Shown here one piece after another: positions 37,258 to 45,999 of a stretch of DNA of 64,000 nucleotides. Origin of the DNA: Komagataeibacter sp. FNDCR2 (GTDB lineage Bacteria; Pseudomonadota; Alphaproteobacteria; Acetobacterales; Acetobacteraceae); NCBI RefSeq assembly GCF_021295395.1, contig NZ_JAIWOU010000001.1, positions 1,243,001 to 1,307,000 on the forward strand, in the 5' to 3' direction. The notes beneath the pieces were generated by a model. It ran no database searches. It saw only the letters and a program-made list of their open reading frames with translations, and was not told the origin of the DNA. Made by a program: the position numbers and the translations under genes. Every line of letters begins with the position of its first letter. Within the stretch, counting starts at the first letter, position 1.

Positions 37258-37899
37258 CTAGCGCGTCATGTCGGCCACGATACGCAGGGCTTCGGACAGG
37301 ACTTCGTCGGCGGTGAGGCTGTCCGTCTCGATGCGTATGGCGTCGCGCGCCACGCACAGGGGGGCGACGCTGCGGCTGGAATCCGCCGCGTCACGCGCGA
37401 CGATCTCCTGCTCCACGCGGGTAATCTGCGCCTCGCGATCCGGTGCGTCGGGGTCGGTGGCGAGCTGTTCCCACCGCCGCTCGGCACGGGTGCGGGGGGA
37501 CGCGGTGATGAACAGCTTGACCGAGGCATCGGGGAAGATGACCGTGCCGATGTCGCGCCCGTCCAGCACCGCGCCATGCACCCCGGCAAAGCGGCGTTGC
37601 AGGTCGACCAGCGCGCGCCGCACGGCGGGCTGGGCCGCGACAAGGCTGGCGGCGCGGTCCACTTCGGGCACGCGCAGGTCGGTGCGGCGCAGATCCTCCA
37701 GCCCGACGGTCGCGGCGAAGGCGTCGGCCGGGGCGTGCGCGGGGTCAAGCCCGGCGTCGATCATCCGCCGCCCGGTCGCGCGGTAGAGCAGCCCCGTATC
37801 CAGGTAAGGCAGGTCCAGCGCCGCCGCCAGCCGCTTGGCCAGCGTGCCCTTGCCCGCCGCGGCAGGGCCATCAACCGCAATGACCAGCCGCCGCGTCAT
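37258..37899 (-). CDS. cmk: (d)CMP kinase
   Basis: A 213-residue cytidylate kinase that phosphorylates CMP and dCMP with ATP. The P-loop GPAAAGKGT is at residues 11-19, followed by LPYLDTGLLYRATGRR, the DGRDIGTVIFPDA segment for CMP binding, and the lid-region arginines in RTRAERR. The start overlaps the aroA stop by ATGA. The aroA-cmk-rpsA order is the common proteobacterial arrangement. Confidence 0.96.
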   Translation of the reverse strand: MTRRLVIAVDGPAAAGKGTLAKRLAAALDLPYLDTGLLYRATGRRMIDAGLDPAHAPADAFAATVGLEDLRRTDLRVPEVDRAASLVAAQPAVRRALVDLQRRFAGVHGAVLDGRDIGTVIFPDASVKLFITASPRTRAERRWEQLATDPDAPDREAQITRVEQEIVARDAADSSRSVAPLCVARDAIRIETDSLTADEVLSEALRIVADMTR

Positions 37900-39248
37900 G
37901 CCCCGAGCCCTGCGCCGATGCTGTTCATGAGGGTGACGAAACCGGGGAAGCTCGTATCGATGAACGCGGTGTCATCCACGCTGACCGGCCGGCCCGCGGC
38001 CAGGCCCATCACGATGGCGCTCATGGCCAGGCGGTGGTCCATGCGGGTCTTGACCAGACCGCCGCCGGGAATGGCGCCCCCCGTGCCATGCACGATCATG
38101 TCGTCCCCCACCACCTCGACACGGACGCCATTGGCTTCCAGCAGGGCGACGGTGGCGGAAAGACGGTCGCTTTCCTTCACGCGCAGTTCCTCCAGCCCGC
38201 GAAAGCGCGACTGCCCGGTGGCATGCGCCGCCGCGACCGCCAGAACGGGGTATTCATCGATCATGGAGGGCGCGCGCGTGGCCGGGACATCCACGCCATG
38301 CAGCGCGCCGGCGGTGGCGGTGATGTCGCCCACCGGCTCGCCACCTTCCACGCGTTCGTTGGTGATGACCAGATCGGCGCCCATTTCACGCAGCGAGGTG
38401 AACAGCCCGGTCCGCAGCGGGTTCAGGCCCACGCCCCGCACGCTTACCTTCGACCCCGGCACCAGCAGCGCCGCCACCAGCACGAAGGCGGCGGAAGACG
38501 GATCGCCCGGCACCACGATGTCGCGCGCCACCAGATCGGGACGCCCCTGGAGCGTGATGACCCGCCCCCCCGCGCCAAGGGGTTCCACCCGCACGTCCGC
38601 GCCAAAATGACGCAGCATGTTTTCGGTATGGTCACGAGTCGCGACCGGCTCCTCCACCCGCGTCTCCCCCACGGCGTTCAGGCCCGCCAGCAGCACCGCC
38701 GACTTGACCTGTGCTGACGCCACCGGCAGCCGGTAGGACAGCGGCGGCGGGTTGGCGTTCCCCGCGATGGCCAGCGGCAGGCGCCCGCCCTGGCGCGACA
38801 GGAAAGTGGCCCCCGTCGCGGCCAGCGGGTCCGTGACGCGCTTCATCGGGCGGCCACGCAGGCTGGCGTCGCCCGTCATGACGGAGGTGAAGCCATGGCT
38901 GGCCAGAATACCCGACAGCAGGCGCGCCGCCGTGCCGGAATTGCCCATGTCCAGCACATCCCCGGGTTCACGCAGGCCATCCAGGCCACAGCCCTCCACC
39001 GTCCATGCGCCCGCGCCGGTGCGGGTAATGGCCGCGCCCAGCGCACGCATGGCGTCGGCGGTGCGCAGTACGTCCTCGCCCTCCAGCAGGCCCGTGATCC
39101 GCGTGGTCCCGCGGGCAAGGGCCGCGAACATCAGGGAACGGTGGCTGATCGATTTGTCACCTGGCACATTGATCGAACCGGACAGGGGCGCACGCGGGGC
39201 ATGAACCGTCAGCGCGCGGACGGAAGATTGGACATGATCGGTTTTCAT
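37896..39248 (-). CDS. aroA: 3-phosphoshikimate 1-carboxyvinyltransferase (EPSP synthase)
   Basis: A 450-residue shikimate pathway enzyme joining phosphoenolpyruvate to shikimate-3-phosphate. The two signature segments are visible: LDMGNSGTAARLLSGILASH and REKESDRL-type EELRVKESDRLSATVALL. The first PEP-binding lysine is in NVPGDKSISHRSLMFAALA. The motif MTGDASLRGRPMKRV is of the class II (glyphosate-insensitive, CP4-like) type by resemblance, which is inference. It is divergent from the FYDLN gene. Confidence 0.96.
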   Translation of the reverse strand: MKTDHVQSSVRALTVHAPRAPLSGSINVPGDKSISHRSLMFAALARGTTRITGLLEGEDVLRTADAMRALGAAITRTGAGAWTVEGCGLDGLREPGDVLDMGNSGTAARLLSGILASHGFTSVMTGDASLRGRPMKRVTDPLAATGATFLSRQGGRLPLAIAGNANPPPLSYRLPVASAQVKSAVLLAGLNAVGETRVEEPVATRDHTENMLRHFGADVRVEPLGAGGRVITLQGRPDLVARDIVVPGDPSSAAFVLVAALLVPGSKVSVRGVGLNPLRTGLFTSLREMGADLVITNERVEGGEPVGDITATAGALHGVDVPATRAPSMIDEYPVLAVAAAHATGQSRFRGLEELRVKESDRLSATVALLEANGVRVEVVGDDMIVHGTGGAIPGGGLVKTRMDHRLAMSAIVMGLAAGRPVSVDDTAFIDTSFPGFVTLMNSIGAGLGA

Positions 39249-39425
39249 AACGCATCCAATTCCGTATTCCGGGTGGCAAAGTCAATCTCGGATCGGCATG
39301 ATTATGGCACCGGCGCGAACCCGGCGTTTGACATTATACGCGCAAACTGGCATGGGGCTGCGCCTTTTGCCACGTCCCGCTATTGTGGCTTCATTCATCA
39401 TTATAACAGGATCGACAGGTTCAAG

Positions 39426-39764
39426 ATGGCTCAGCCCAACCTCGGCACCAAGCGTGTCTGTGTCTCCTGCAGCGCCCGTTTCTACGATCTCAACCGCAAT
39501 CCGGCCGTCTGCCCGAAATGCGGAGCGGAACAGCCGGTGGAAGCGCCCCGCGTGCGCCGCCCGGTGGAAGCTGCCCCCGAATCCAAGCCCAAGACGAGTG
39601 AAGACGCACTCGACAACGATGTCGATGTCGATCTGGACACGGATGAGGACGAGGACGCCGATGATGTCCTGCCCGATGACGCCGGGCTGGATGATGACGA
39701 CGATGACGACATCAGCAGCGCCGATATCGACGTGAAAACCGACAAGGAAGATCACGACAACTGA
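39426..39764 (+). CDS. FYDLN acid-domain protein (TIGR02300 family)
   Basis: A 112-residue alphaproteobacterial protein. The N-terminus is a small zinc-ribbon-like module (GTKRVCVSCSARFYDLNRNP, then CPKCG) with two CxxC pairs. The C-terminal half is extremely acidic, made mostly of Asp with Glu, and probably disordered. ATG 39426 begins the conserved part, after ACAGGTTCAAG. A TTGACA hexamer lies about 95 bases upstream (39328-39333). Function is unknown; the family is defined only by sequence. Confidence 0.9.
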   Translation: MAQPNLGTKRVCVSCSARFYDLNRNPAVCPKCGAEQPVEAPRVRRPVEAAPESKPKTSEDALDNDVDVDLDTDEDEDADDVLPDDAGLDDDDDDDISSADIDVKTDKEDHDN

Positions 39765-39800
39765 TACGCCCGGCCCGGACCCTGCGCCGGGCCGCCCGCA

Positions 39801-40202
39801 TCAGGCGGCGGGATTGCGACGCTCGATCTCGACACCGACCGATTCGGCGTCGTCAAAAATATCGAGCTTCTCGACCCGTACGCGCGTGACGCGAATCCGC
39901 CGTTCCGCCAGCACGGCGGCGGCGATTCGCTCGGCCAGCGTTTCCACCAGCCCGACATGCCCCTGCGCCACCAGTTCACGGACCAGCAATACGACACGTT
40001 CGTAGGAAACCGTGCGCGCAAGCTCATCGGCCCCCACATCCCGCGTCAGGTCATCGGGCACCCCGAACGCGACGTTGACGCGGATGCGCTGTGTCACCCC
40101 CTGCTCATGCGCGAAGACGCCGATGCGGGCATCCAGCACCATGTTGCGCACGAACAGGCAGCGTAACGGCACGGGGTCGTTCCAGGGGGGCAGCATAAAC
40201 AT
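39801..40202 (-). CDS. folB: Dihydroneopterin aldolase
   Basis: A 133-residue folate-pathway enzyme that cleaves 7,8-dihydroneopterin to 6-hydroxymethyl-dihydropterin and glycolaldehyde. Conserved regions are VLDARIGVFAHEQGVTQRIR, the VSYERVVLLVRELV helix and VETLAERIAAAVL with the substrate-binding Glu. It lies 24 bases after the pteridine-reductase-like SDR gene, which supports a shared pterin role. Start could be 40202 or the next ATG at 40196. Confidence 0.92.
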   Translation of the reverse strand: MFMLPPWNDPVPLRCLFVRNMVLDARIGVFAHEQGVTQRIRVNVAFGVPDDLTRDVGADELARTVSYERVVLLVRELVAQGHVGLVETLAERIAAAVLAERRIRVTRVRVEKLDIFDDAESVGVEIERRNPAA

Positions 40203-40226
40203 GGCGAATCCGGTGGTTTGAGGCCT

Positions 40227-41012
40227 TCAGGCCGGTGGGCGCGCGGGACTCCACTGCAGGTGCTGCCCCCCATCAAGGGCCAGCATCTGCCCGGTGACCG
40301 AAGGCAGGCAGAGCAGCGACAGCGCGGCGCGGGCGATTTCATCGGGTGTGGCGGCGTGACCGAGCGGCACCGCCGCGCATTGCCGCGCGAACTGTTCCGC
40401 CGTCTGCCTGGGTGTGGGCAGGACCGGGCCGGGGCCGATCGCATTGACGCGGATATTGCGCGGGGCAAGCGCCAGCGCCATGGTCTGCGTCAGGGTCCAC
40501 AGCGCCGCCTTGGAAACCGTATAGCTGACAAAATGCGGGGTCAGCGACCACACCCGCTCATCAAGCATGTTCAGCACCATGCCACTTGCCTGCGGCGGAA
40601 GCTGATGGGCGAAGTCCTGCATCAGCACGAAGGGCGCGCGGGTATTGGGCTCCATATGGGCATCCCACCCTGCGCGCGTGGCGGTGTCCCATTCATCGCG
40701 CTGGAACACGCTGGCATTGTTCACCAGCACGCCCACCGCCCCCATGCGCCCTGTAACCGATGGCATGAGGGCACGTACCGCATGTTCATGCGACAGATCG
40801 GCCTGGAACAGTTCCGCCCGGCGGCCAAGGGCGCGGATTTCCGCCGCGGTTTCCGCCGCAGCCGGAGCGGATTCGTTATAATGGAGGGCGATGTCAAAAC
40901 CCGCGCGGGCCAGTTCCAGTGCGATCGCCCGGCCCAGCCGCGCGGCCCCGCCCGTAACCAGCGCCACGCGCGGCATGGCGGCGGGCACGGGCCATGCCAT
41001 GGTGGCCGTCAT
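40227..41012 (-). CDS. SDR oxidoreductase, probable pteridine/dihydromonapterin reductase type
   Basis: A 261-residue short-chain dehydrogenase. The cofactor loop TGGAARLGRAIALELARAGF begins near residue 20 and has an Arg after the glycines as in PTR1 and FolM, which use NADPH. The NNAS segment is at 98-101 (VLVNNASVFQRD) and the catalytic YTVSK at 164-168. The neighbouring folB makes a pterin-reducing role likely, but this is context-based. The start overlaps the recR stop (ATGA). Confidence 0.85.
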   Translation of the reverse strand: MTATMAWPVPAAMPRVALVTGGAARLGRAIALELARAGFDIALHYNESAPAAAETAAEIRALGRRAELFQADLSHEHAVRALMPSVTGRMGAVGVLVNNASVFQRDEWDTATRAGWDAHMEPNTRAPFVLMQDFAHQLPPQASGMVLNMLDERVWSLTPHFVSYTVSKAALWTLTQTMALALAPRNIRVNAIGPGPVLPTPRQTAEQFARQCAAVPLGHAATPDEIARAALSLLCLPSVTGQMLALDGGQHLQWSPARPPA

Positions 41013-41605
41013 GCGGGCCTGCGGGCCATGATGGCAGCGGCAAGGGTTCCGTCATCCAGCACATCCAGCGCGCCCCCCACGGGCACGCCCTGCCCCACGC
41101 GGCTGACCTGCACGTCAAAACGCGCGAGCCTTTCGTGCAGCCAGTGCATGGTGGTGGCCCCCTCCACCGTCGTACCCAGCGCAAGGATCACTTCGCGCAC
41201 GCCGCCCGCCGCGATGCGGTCGAACAGGGGCTGTACGTTCAGGTCATCCGGCCCGATGCCGGACAGGGCCGATAATGTCCCCCCCAGCACCTGATAGACG
41301 CCGCGATGCACCCCGGCGCGCTCCAGCGCCCAAAGGTCGCCCACGTTTTCCACCACGCAGACCAGCCCGTCATCACGGGCGGGATCGGCGCAGATGGCGC
41401 AGGGATCGGAGGTGTCCAGATTGCCGCAGCCCGAGCATGTGCGTACGGCGCGCGCCGCCTGCTCCATCGCCTCGGCCAATGGCAGCATGCGCGCATGGGG
41501 CTGGCGCAGCAGGGCCAGCGCCGCGCGGCGGGCCGAACGTGGCCCCAGCCCCGGCAGGCGCGCCAGCAGGGTCACCAGCCGGTCGATTTCACCCCTGCCG
41601 CTCAT
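41009..41605 (-). CDS. recR: Recombination mediator protein RecR
   Basis: A 198-residue DNA repair protein that with RecF and RecO loads RecA at gaps. It has an N-terminal helix-hairpin-helix (LLARLPGLGPRSARRAALAL), a zinc site (CSGCGNLDTSDPCAIC) and a Toprim domain starting at LVCVVENVGDLWALER. It ends with the GVPVGGALDVLDDGTL segment. It lies 19 bases after ybaB in the standard dnaX-ybaB-recR order. Confidence 0.96.
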   Translation of the reverse strand: MSGRGEIDRLVTLLARLPGLGPRSARRAALALLRQPHARMLPLAEAMEQAARAVRTCSGCGNLDTSDPCAICADPARDDGLVCVVENVGDLWALERAGVHRGVYQVLGGTLSALSGIGPDDLNVQPLFDRIAAGGVREVILALGTTVEGATTMHWLHERLARFDVQVSRVGQGVPVGGALDVLDDGTLAAAIMARRPA

Positions 41606-41624
41606 GGTTCCCCCGCGCGCTGGA

Positions 41625-41948
41625 TCAGAACGGGAATTTCATCCCACCGGGCAGGCTCAGGCCGCCGGTAACCTTTTTCATTTCCTCGCTGGCGGTGGTG
41701 TCCAGCTTCTTGCGGGCATCGGCGCTGGCGGCAAGGATCAGATCCTGAAGCATTTCCATTTCCGCCGGGTCGGCCAGCTTCGGGTCGATCGTGATCGCCT
41801 TCATGTCGCCCTTGCCGTTCATGGTGATGGTGACCATGCCCGCGCCGGCACTGCCCTCGATCGTCATGGCTTCGAGCTTGGCCTGCATTTCCTCCATGCG
41901 GGCCTGCATCTGGGTGGCCTGCTTCATCAGGCCGGCAAGATTTTTCAT
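41625..41948 (-). CDS. YbaB/EbfC nucleoid-associated protein
   Basis: A 107-residue DNA-binding protein of the YbaB/EbfC family. It forms dimers with a helical tweezer shape. The features are [20 protein letters not shown], the central strands ([17 protein letters not shown]) and the C-terminal helix ending [12 protein letters not shown]. It stands between dnaX and recR, 15 and 19 bases apart, and is surely in their operon. Confidence 0.95.
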   Translation of the reverse strand: MKNLAGLMKQATQMQARMEEMQAKLEAMTIEGSAGAGMVTITMNGKGDMKAITIDPKLADPAEMEMLQDLILAASADARKKLDTTASEEMKKVTGGLSLPGGMKFPF

Positions 41949-41963
41949 GTTTCGTATTCCTCC

Positions 41964-43949
41964 TCAGGCAAAATCGTCGGTATCCAGATCGTCCTCATCA
42001 ACCAGATCGGCATCGAGGGGCGCGAATTCGAGATCCGGGGCCAATGTGCCACCCGCCATTTCCTCGGGCGGCAGGCCGTAATCATCAAGCGCGTGATCCG
42101 TGACTTCTCCCAGCCGGGCGGTGGGGAAGACCTCCATCACCGCCTGCACCAGCGGGTGGGCCGCCGCCGCAGCACGGTGAAGCTGGATGATCTCCGCCCC
42201 CTGCTCGGCCAGGGTCGGCTCACCCTGCGCATCGGACAGGCGCACCTGCCAGGCCGGGTCACCCGTGCCCTCGCGCAGCAGGCTTTCCAGCCGCCGGGCA
42301 AGACCGGGCAGGCTGTTGCGCTCCACGCGAATCTCGATCAGCGGCGGCGCGAAGGCGACCAGATGCGTGGCGTGGCGCAGATGCCCATGCAGCATGGCGT
42401 CGCGACCGGACACGAACGCCACGGCTTCGCGCCATGTACGCGGCGGTACGACAGGCTGCGCTTCGGGTACGGTTTGCGGCGTGGCCTGCGGCGCCGGGCG
42501 GGGCACGTCCGCCACCCGCATGCCGCCATTGGCCACCATGCGGATGGAACGCTCCCCATCCCCGCCGCCAGAGGGCAGTGCGGGGGAAAGCGCCCCGGCG
42601 CCCTGCACGCCCGACGCTCCGTTCGGCGCAGGCGTGGAAACCGGCAGGGGCGCGGCTGCCGCGTCCTGGCCCATCACCTTGCGCACCAGATCGCCCGGCG
42701 GTGGCAGGTCCGCCACGTAGCACAGGCGGATCAGGATCATTTCGGCCGCCTGCCTGCGGTCGGGGGCCTGCTCGACCTCCGCCAGGCCCTTGAGCAGCAT
42801 CTGCCATGTCCGCCCCAGCACCGGCACGGGCACCTGTTCGGCCAACGCCGCGCCGCGCTGGCGCTCGGCTTCGGGCAGTTCGGGATTGTCCCGCAGGGCC
42901 GGAATCGCCTTGATGCGGGAGACGGTATGCACCAGTTCAAGCATGTCGCCCAGCAGCACGCCCAGATCGCCACCGCGTTCGTACACATCCGTGGTGATGT
43001 CCAGCGCGCGGTCGGGCCTGCCCCCCAGCACGGCGTCGAGCAGGTCGAATACCAGCCCGCGATCGGCCAGGCCGAGCATGTCGGCCACCAGATCCATGCC
43101 GATGGGGGCGGCGTCCGTACCCCCCTCCCCATCCAGCGTGCCCTGCGCTATGGCCTGGTCCAGCAGCGACAGCCCGTCACGCACCGACCCGTCCGCCGCG
43201 CGCGCGATAAGCGACAGCGCATCGGGGGCGAAACGGACATGCTCGGCCTGCGCGACCCGGTCGAAATGCGCCGCCAGCATCACCTGCGGCACGCGGCGCA
43301 GGGCGAAGGTCTGGCACCGCGACAGGACGGTCACCGGCACCTTGCGCAGTTCGGTGGTCGCGAAGATGAAGGTGACCTGCGCGGGCGGTTCCTCCAGCGT
43401 CTTGAGCAGCGCGTTGAACGCGTTGCGCGAAAGCATGTGGACCTCATCGATGATGAAGACCTTCATGCGCCCCTGCATGGGGCGGAAACGCGTCGCCTCG
43501 ATGATTTCGCGCACGTCGTCCACCCCGGTGCGCGAGGCGGCGTCCATTTCCAGCACATCGGGGTGCCGGTCGGCCAGGATGGCGACGCAGTTGGGGCAGA
43601 CCCCGCACGGGTCGGCCGTGGGGCCGCCATTGCCGTCAGGGCCGGTGCAGTTGAGCGCGCGCGCGATGATGCGCGCCGTGGTGGTCTTGCCCACGCCACG
43701 CACGCCCGTCAGCATGAAGGCATGCGCGACACGGCCCAGCGCGAAGGCGTTGCGCAGGATACGGACGGTGGTTTCCTGACCGATCAGGTCATCGAATGTG
43801 GTGGGGCGGTATTTGCGGGCCAGCACACGGTAGGGCGTGGCGGACGCCACGGATGGCTGCGGTGCGTCACCAAACAGGCCGGGGCCATCTGCGGGCGGCG
43901 CAGGCAGCCCGGCCTCCTCGGAACGATCCTGATCCGACGGGACGGTCAT
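41964..43949 (-). CDS. dnaX: DNA polymerase III subunits tau/gamma
   Basis: A 661-residue clamp loader ATPase. The N-terminal AAA+ module shows YRPTTFDDLIGQE, the P-loop GVRGVGKTTTARIIARALNC, a four-Cys zinc site (CTGPDG... DPCGVCPNC), the DEVH box (VFIIDEVHMLSRNAFNAL) and sensor 1 (TFIFATTELRKVP). The C-terminal third, after about 400, is Pro/Ala-rich and then holds the tau-type polymerase-binding domain. No clear frameshift signal for gamma was looked for exhaustively. The SRP RNA gene precedes it. Confidence 0.96.
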   Translation of the reverse strand: MTVPSDQDRSEEAGLPAPPADGPGLFGDAPQPSVASATPYRVLARKYRPTTFDDLIGQETTVRILRNAFALGRVAHAFMLTGVRGVGKTTTARIIARALNCTGPDGNGGPTADPCGVCPNCVAILADRHPDVLEMDAASRTGVDDVREIIEATRFRPMQGRMKVFIIDEVHMLSRNAFNALLKTLEEPPAQVTFIFATTELRKVPVTVLSRCQTFALRRVPQVMLAAHFDRVAQAEHVRFAPDALSLIARAADGSVRDGLSLLDQAIAQGTLDGEGGTDAAPIGMDLVADMLGLADRGLVFDLLDAVLGGRPDRALDITTDVYERGGDLGVLLGDMLELVHTVSRIKAIPALRDNPELPEAERQRGAALAEQVPVPVLGRTWQMLLKGLAEVEQAPDRRQAAEMILIRLCYVADLPPPGDLVRKVMGQDAAAAPLPVSTPAPNGASGVQGAGALSPALPSGGGDGERSIRMVANGGMRVADVPRPAPQATPQTVPEAQPVVPPRTWREAVAFVSGRDAMLHGHLRHATHLVAFAPPLIEIRVERNSLPGLARRLESLLREGTGDPAWQVRLSDAQGEPTLAEQGAEIIQLHRAAAAAHPLVQAVMEVFPTARLGEVTDHALDDYGLPPEEMAGGTLAPDLEFAPLDADLVDEDDLDTDDFA

Positions 43950-44014
43950 TGATGCATCCGGGCTGGAGAAGTGGCCATCGCGCCAGACGCGGTGGCGACA
44001 CGGAAACTGTGGGT

Positions 44015-44108
44015 GGAAGACCGGCCATAACCCGGACGAAACTCACTATGGCTGCTTCCTTCCGGACCTGACCAGGTTAGCAAGGTATCCGTCTACAACC
44101 GATCTCCC
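44015..44108 (-). ncRNA. ffs: Signal recognition particle RNA, small bacterial type (4.5S)
   Basis: The minus strand holds the invariant SRP loop core GGTCAGGTCCGGAAGGAAGC followed by AGCC (44049-44073 region). The ends close perfectly: GGGAGATCGGTT at the 5' side pairs with GGCCGGTCTTCC at the 3' side over twelve base pairs including wobble pairs. That defines a 94-nt RNA at 44015-44108. It directs Ffh binding for cotranslational membrane targeting. The ffs-dnaX linkage is common in alphaproteobacteria. Confidence 0.93.
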
Positions 44109-44218
44109 GAGCGGGTTCTAACACATACACCCGCCCCATGCACAAGGGGGCCGGACAAAAAATCGCATCCCCCCGCTGGGGACCGGACGGGGATGTCCCA
44201 TGCATGGCGATTCGCCCC

Positions 44219-45979
44219 CTATTCCCCCACCGCCGCGCCGGAGCGGTGGCGCATGTCGGCCCCGCCATAATAGCGCATGGTGCTGGCCTGCCCGATACGC
44301 GGGCCACCTGCCAGAATGCTTTCCGCCAGCCCCCACGGCGCGTGTTCGCGTATGGTGTATCCTTCATGCGTGAGCGTATGGGTGACGGCGGGCGACAGCG
44401 CGCCGTGCTCCACCTCCACCACATCGGGCTGCCACTGTTCATGGATGCGGGGCAGGTCGACCGCCTGCTGCACATCCAGCCCGTAATCGACAACCCCCAT
44501 CAGGACGGACAGGATGATGGTGGGAATGCGCGACCCACCCGGACTGCCCAGAACCATGACCGGCCGCCCCCCGCGCGAGACGATGGTCGGCGCCATGGAC
44601 GAAAGCGGCGTCTTGCCCGGGGCGATCGCATTGGCCGCGCTTCCCACGATCCCGAACATGTTCGGCGCACCGGGACGGGTGGAGAAGTCGTCCATCTCGT
44701 CATTCATCACGATGCCGGTGCGCCCCGCCACGACACCGGCGCCAAACCAGCCATTGAGGGTATAGGTCACGGCCACGGCCATGCCGTTTGCGTCCGCGAT
44801 GGAATAATGGGTGGTTTCCTCCTTTTCCGGGGCGGGCGCACCGGGGCGCAGGCTGGCGGAGGGAAGCGCGTGACCAGGGGGCAGGTACCGGCGGATCTCG
44901 CGCGCGTAGGCCGGGTCGTTCAGGTGCTGCACCGGATTGCTGACAAAGGCCGGATCACCCAGCGCCTGCCGGTCGGCATAGGCATGGCGCATGGCCTCGA
45001 GCATGCGCTGCACGCTGGCGGCCGTATGCAGGCCAAGGGCGTGCATATCGTAACCCGACAGGATGTTCAGCATCTCGCACAGCGCGATGCCGCCGCCACT
45101 GGGCGGCGGCGCGGTATCTATGTGGTAGCCGTGATAGTCACACGCCAGCGGCGTCATGACACGGGTATGGTAGTCGGCAAAATCCCGGCGGGCGAGAATG
45201 CCGCCGCCCTTCGTGCTGGCCCGGACAATTTCGCGCGCGATGGGCCCCGTGTAGAAGGCGCGGGTTCCACGGCGTGAAATCCGCTCCAGCGTGCGGGCCA
45301 GATCCGCCTGTACCAGCCGGTCCCCCGCCACGAGGGGCGAGCCATCGGGATGCAGGAAGATTTTGCGCGCATAGGGATCGCGCGCAAAAGCCGCCGTGGA
45401 GGTATGAAGCAGATCCACATCGCTCTGCTTGAGGACAAAGCCATCGCGCGCCAGTGCTATGGCCGGGGCCATCACCGTCGCGCGCGGCAGGCTGCCCCAG
45501 CGGTCATGCACCTGCTCGATGCCCGCCACGGTGCCGGGAACGGCCACGGCCCGCCACCCCGTGACGGAAGCCCCGGCAATGACATTCCCCGCCGCGTCCT
45601 GATACATGGTGGGCGTTGCCGCGCCGGGGGCATGTTCGCGAAAATCCACGAAGCTGACCTGCCCGTCCGGCGTGCGCAGCGTCATGAAGCCCCCACCGCC
45701 GATATTGCCCGCAGCGGGGTAAACCACCGCCAGCGCGTAGGCGACCGCCGCCGCCGCATCCACCGCGTTGCCGCCACGGGCCAGAATACCCGCCCCCACG
45801 TGGGAGGCGATGTCCTGCGCGCTGACCACCATGCCATTGCGGCCCGGCACGGGGGCCAGGGCGACGGGCTGGCCGGCGGCGGTCGTCTCGAACGCCAGCG
45901 GGTCCGGTGGCGCCGCCGCCCGAACGCCACCGGGCAGGCTCAGGCCAAGGATGGCGAGAAAGAGGGTTCGATAACGCAA
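44219..45979 (-). CDS. ggt: Gamma-glutamyltransferase
   Basis: A 586-residue periplasmic enzyme that hydrolyses glutathione and transfers gamma-glutamyl groups. It has a signal peptide (RYRTLFLAILGLSLPGGVRA). The self-cleavage and nucleophile threonine lies in EETTHYSIADANGMAVAVTY. The later PLSSMAPTIV and VLGSPGGSRIPTIIL complete the small-subunit signature. No ATG exists at the right place. I chose TTG 45979, five bases after GGAG, because earlier in-frame codons overlap map in another frame. It lies 20 bases after map. Confidence 0.92.
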   Translation of the reverse strand: MRYRTLFLAILGLSLPGGVRAAAPPDPLAFETTAAGQPVALAPVPGRNGMVVSAQDIASHVGAGILARGGNAVDAAAAVAYALAVVYPAAGNIGGGGFMTLRTPDGQVSFVDFREHAPGAATPTMYQDAAGNVIAGASVTGWRAVAVPGTVAGIEQVHDRWGSLPRATVMAPAIALARDGFVLKQSDVDLLHTSTAAFARDPYARKIFLHPDGSPLVAGDRLVQADLARTLERISRRGTRAFYTGPIAREIVRASTKGGGILARRDFADYHTRVMTPLACDYHGYHIDTAPPPSGGGIALCEMLNILSGYDMHALGLHTAASVQRMLEAMRHAYADRQALGDPAFVSNPVQHLNDPAYAREIRRYLPPGHALPSASLRPGAPAPEKEETTHYSIADANGMAVAVTYTLNGWFGAGVVAGRTGIVMNDEMDDFSTRPGAPNMFGIVGSAANAIAPGKTPLSSMAPTIVSRGGRPVMVLGSPGGSRIPTIILSVLMGVVDYGLDVQQAVDLPRIHEQWQPDVVEVEHGALSPAVTHTLTHEGYTIREHAPWGLAESILAGGPRIGQASTMRYYGGADMRHRSGAAVGE

Positions 45980-45999
45980 AAGCTCCGGCCCCGCTGGTC

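Noticed and set aside
41394-43952. An 852-codon open frame antisense to dnaX and ybaB
   Set aside because: Low-complexity His/Gln/Arg translation spanning two real genes on the other strand, with no family.
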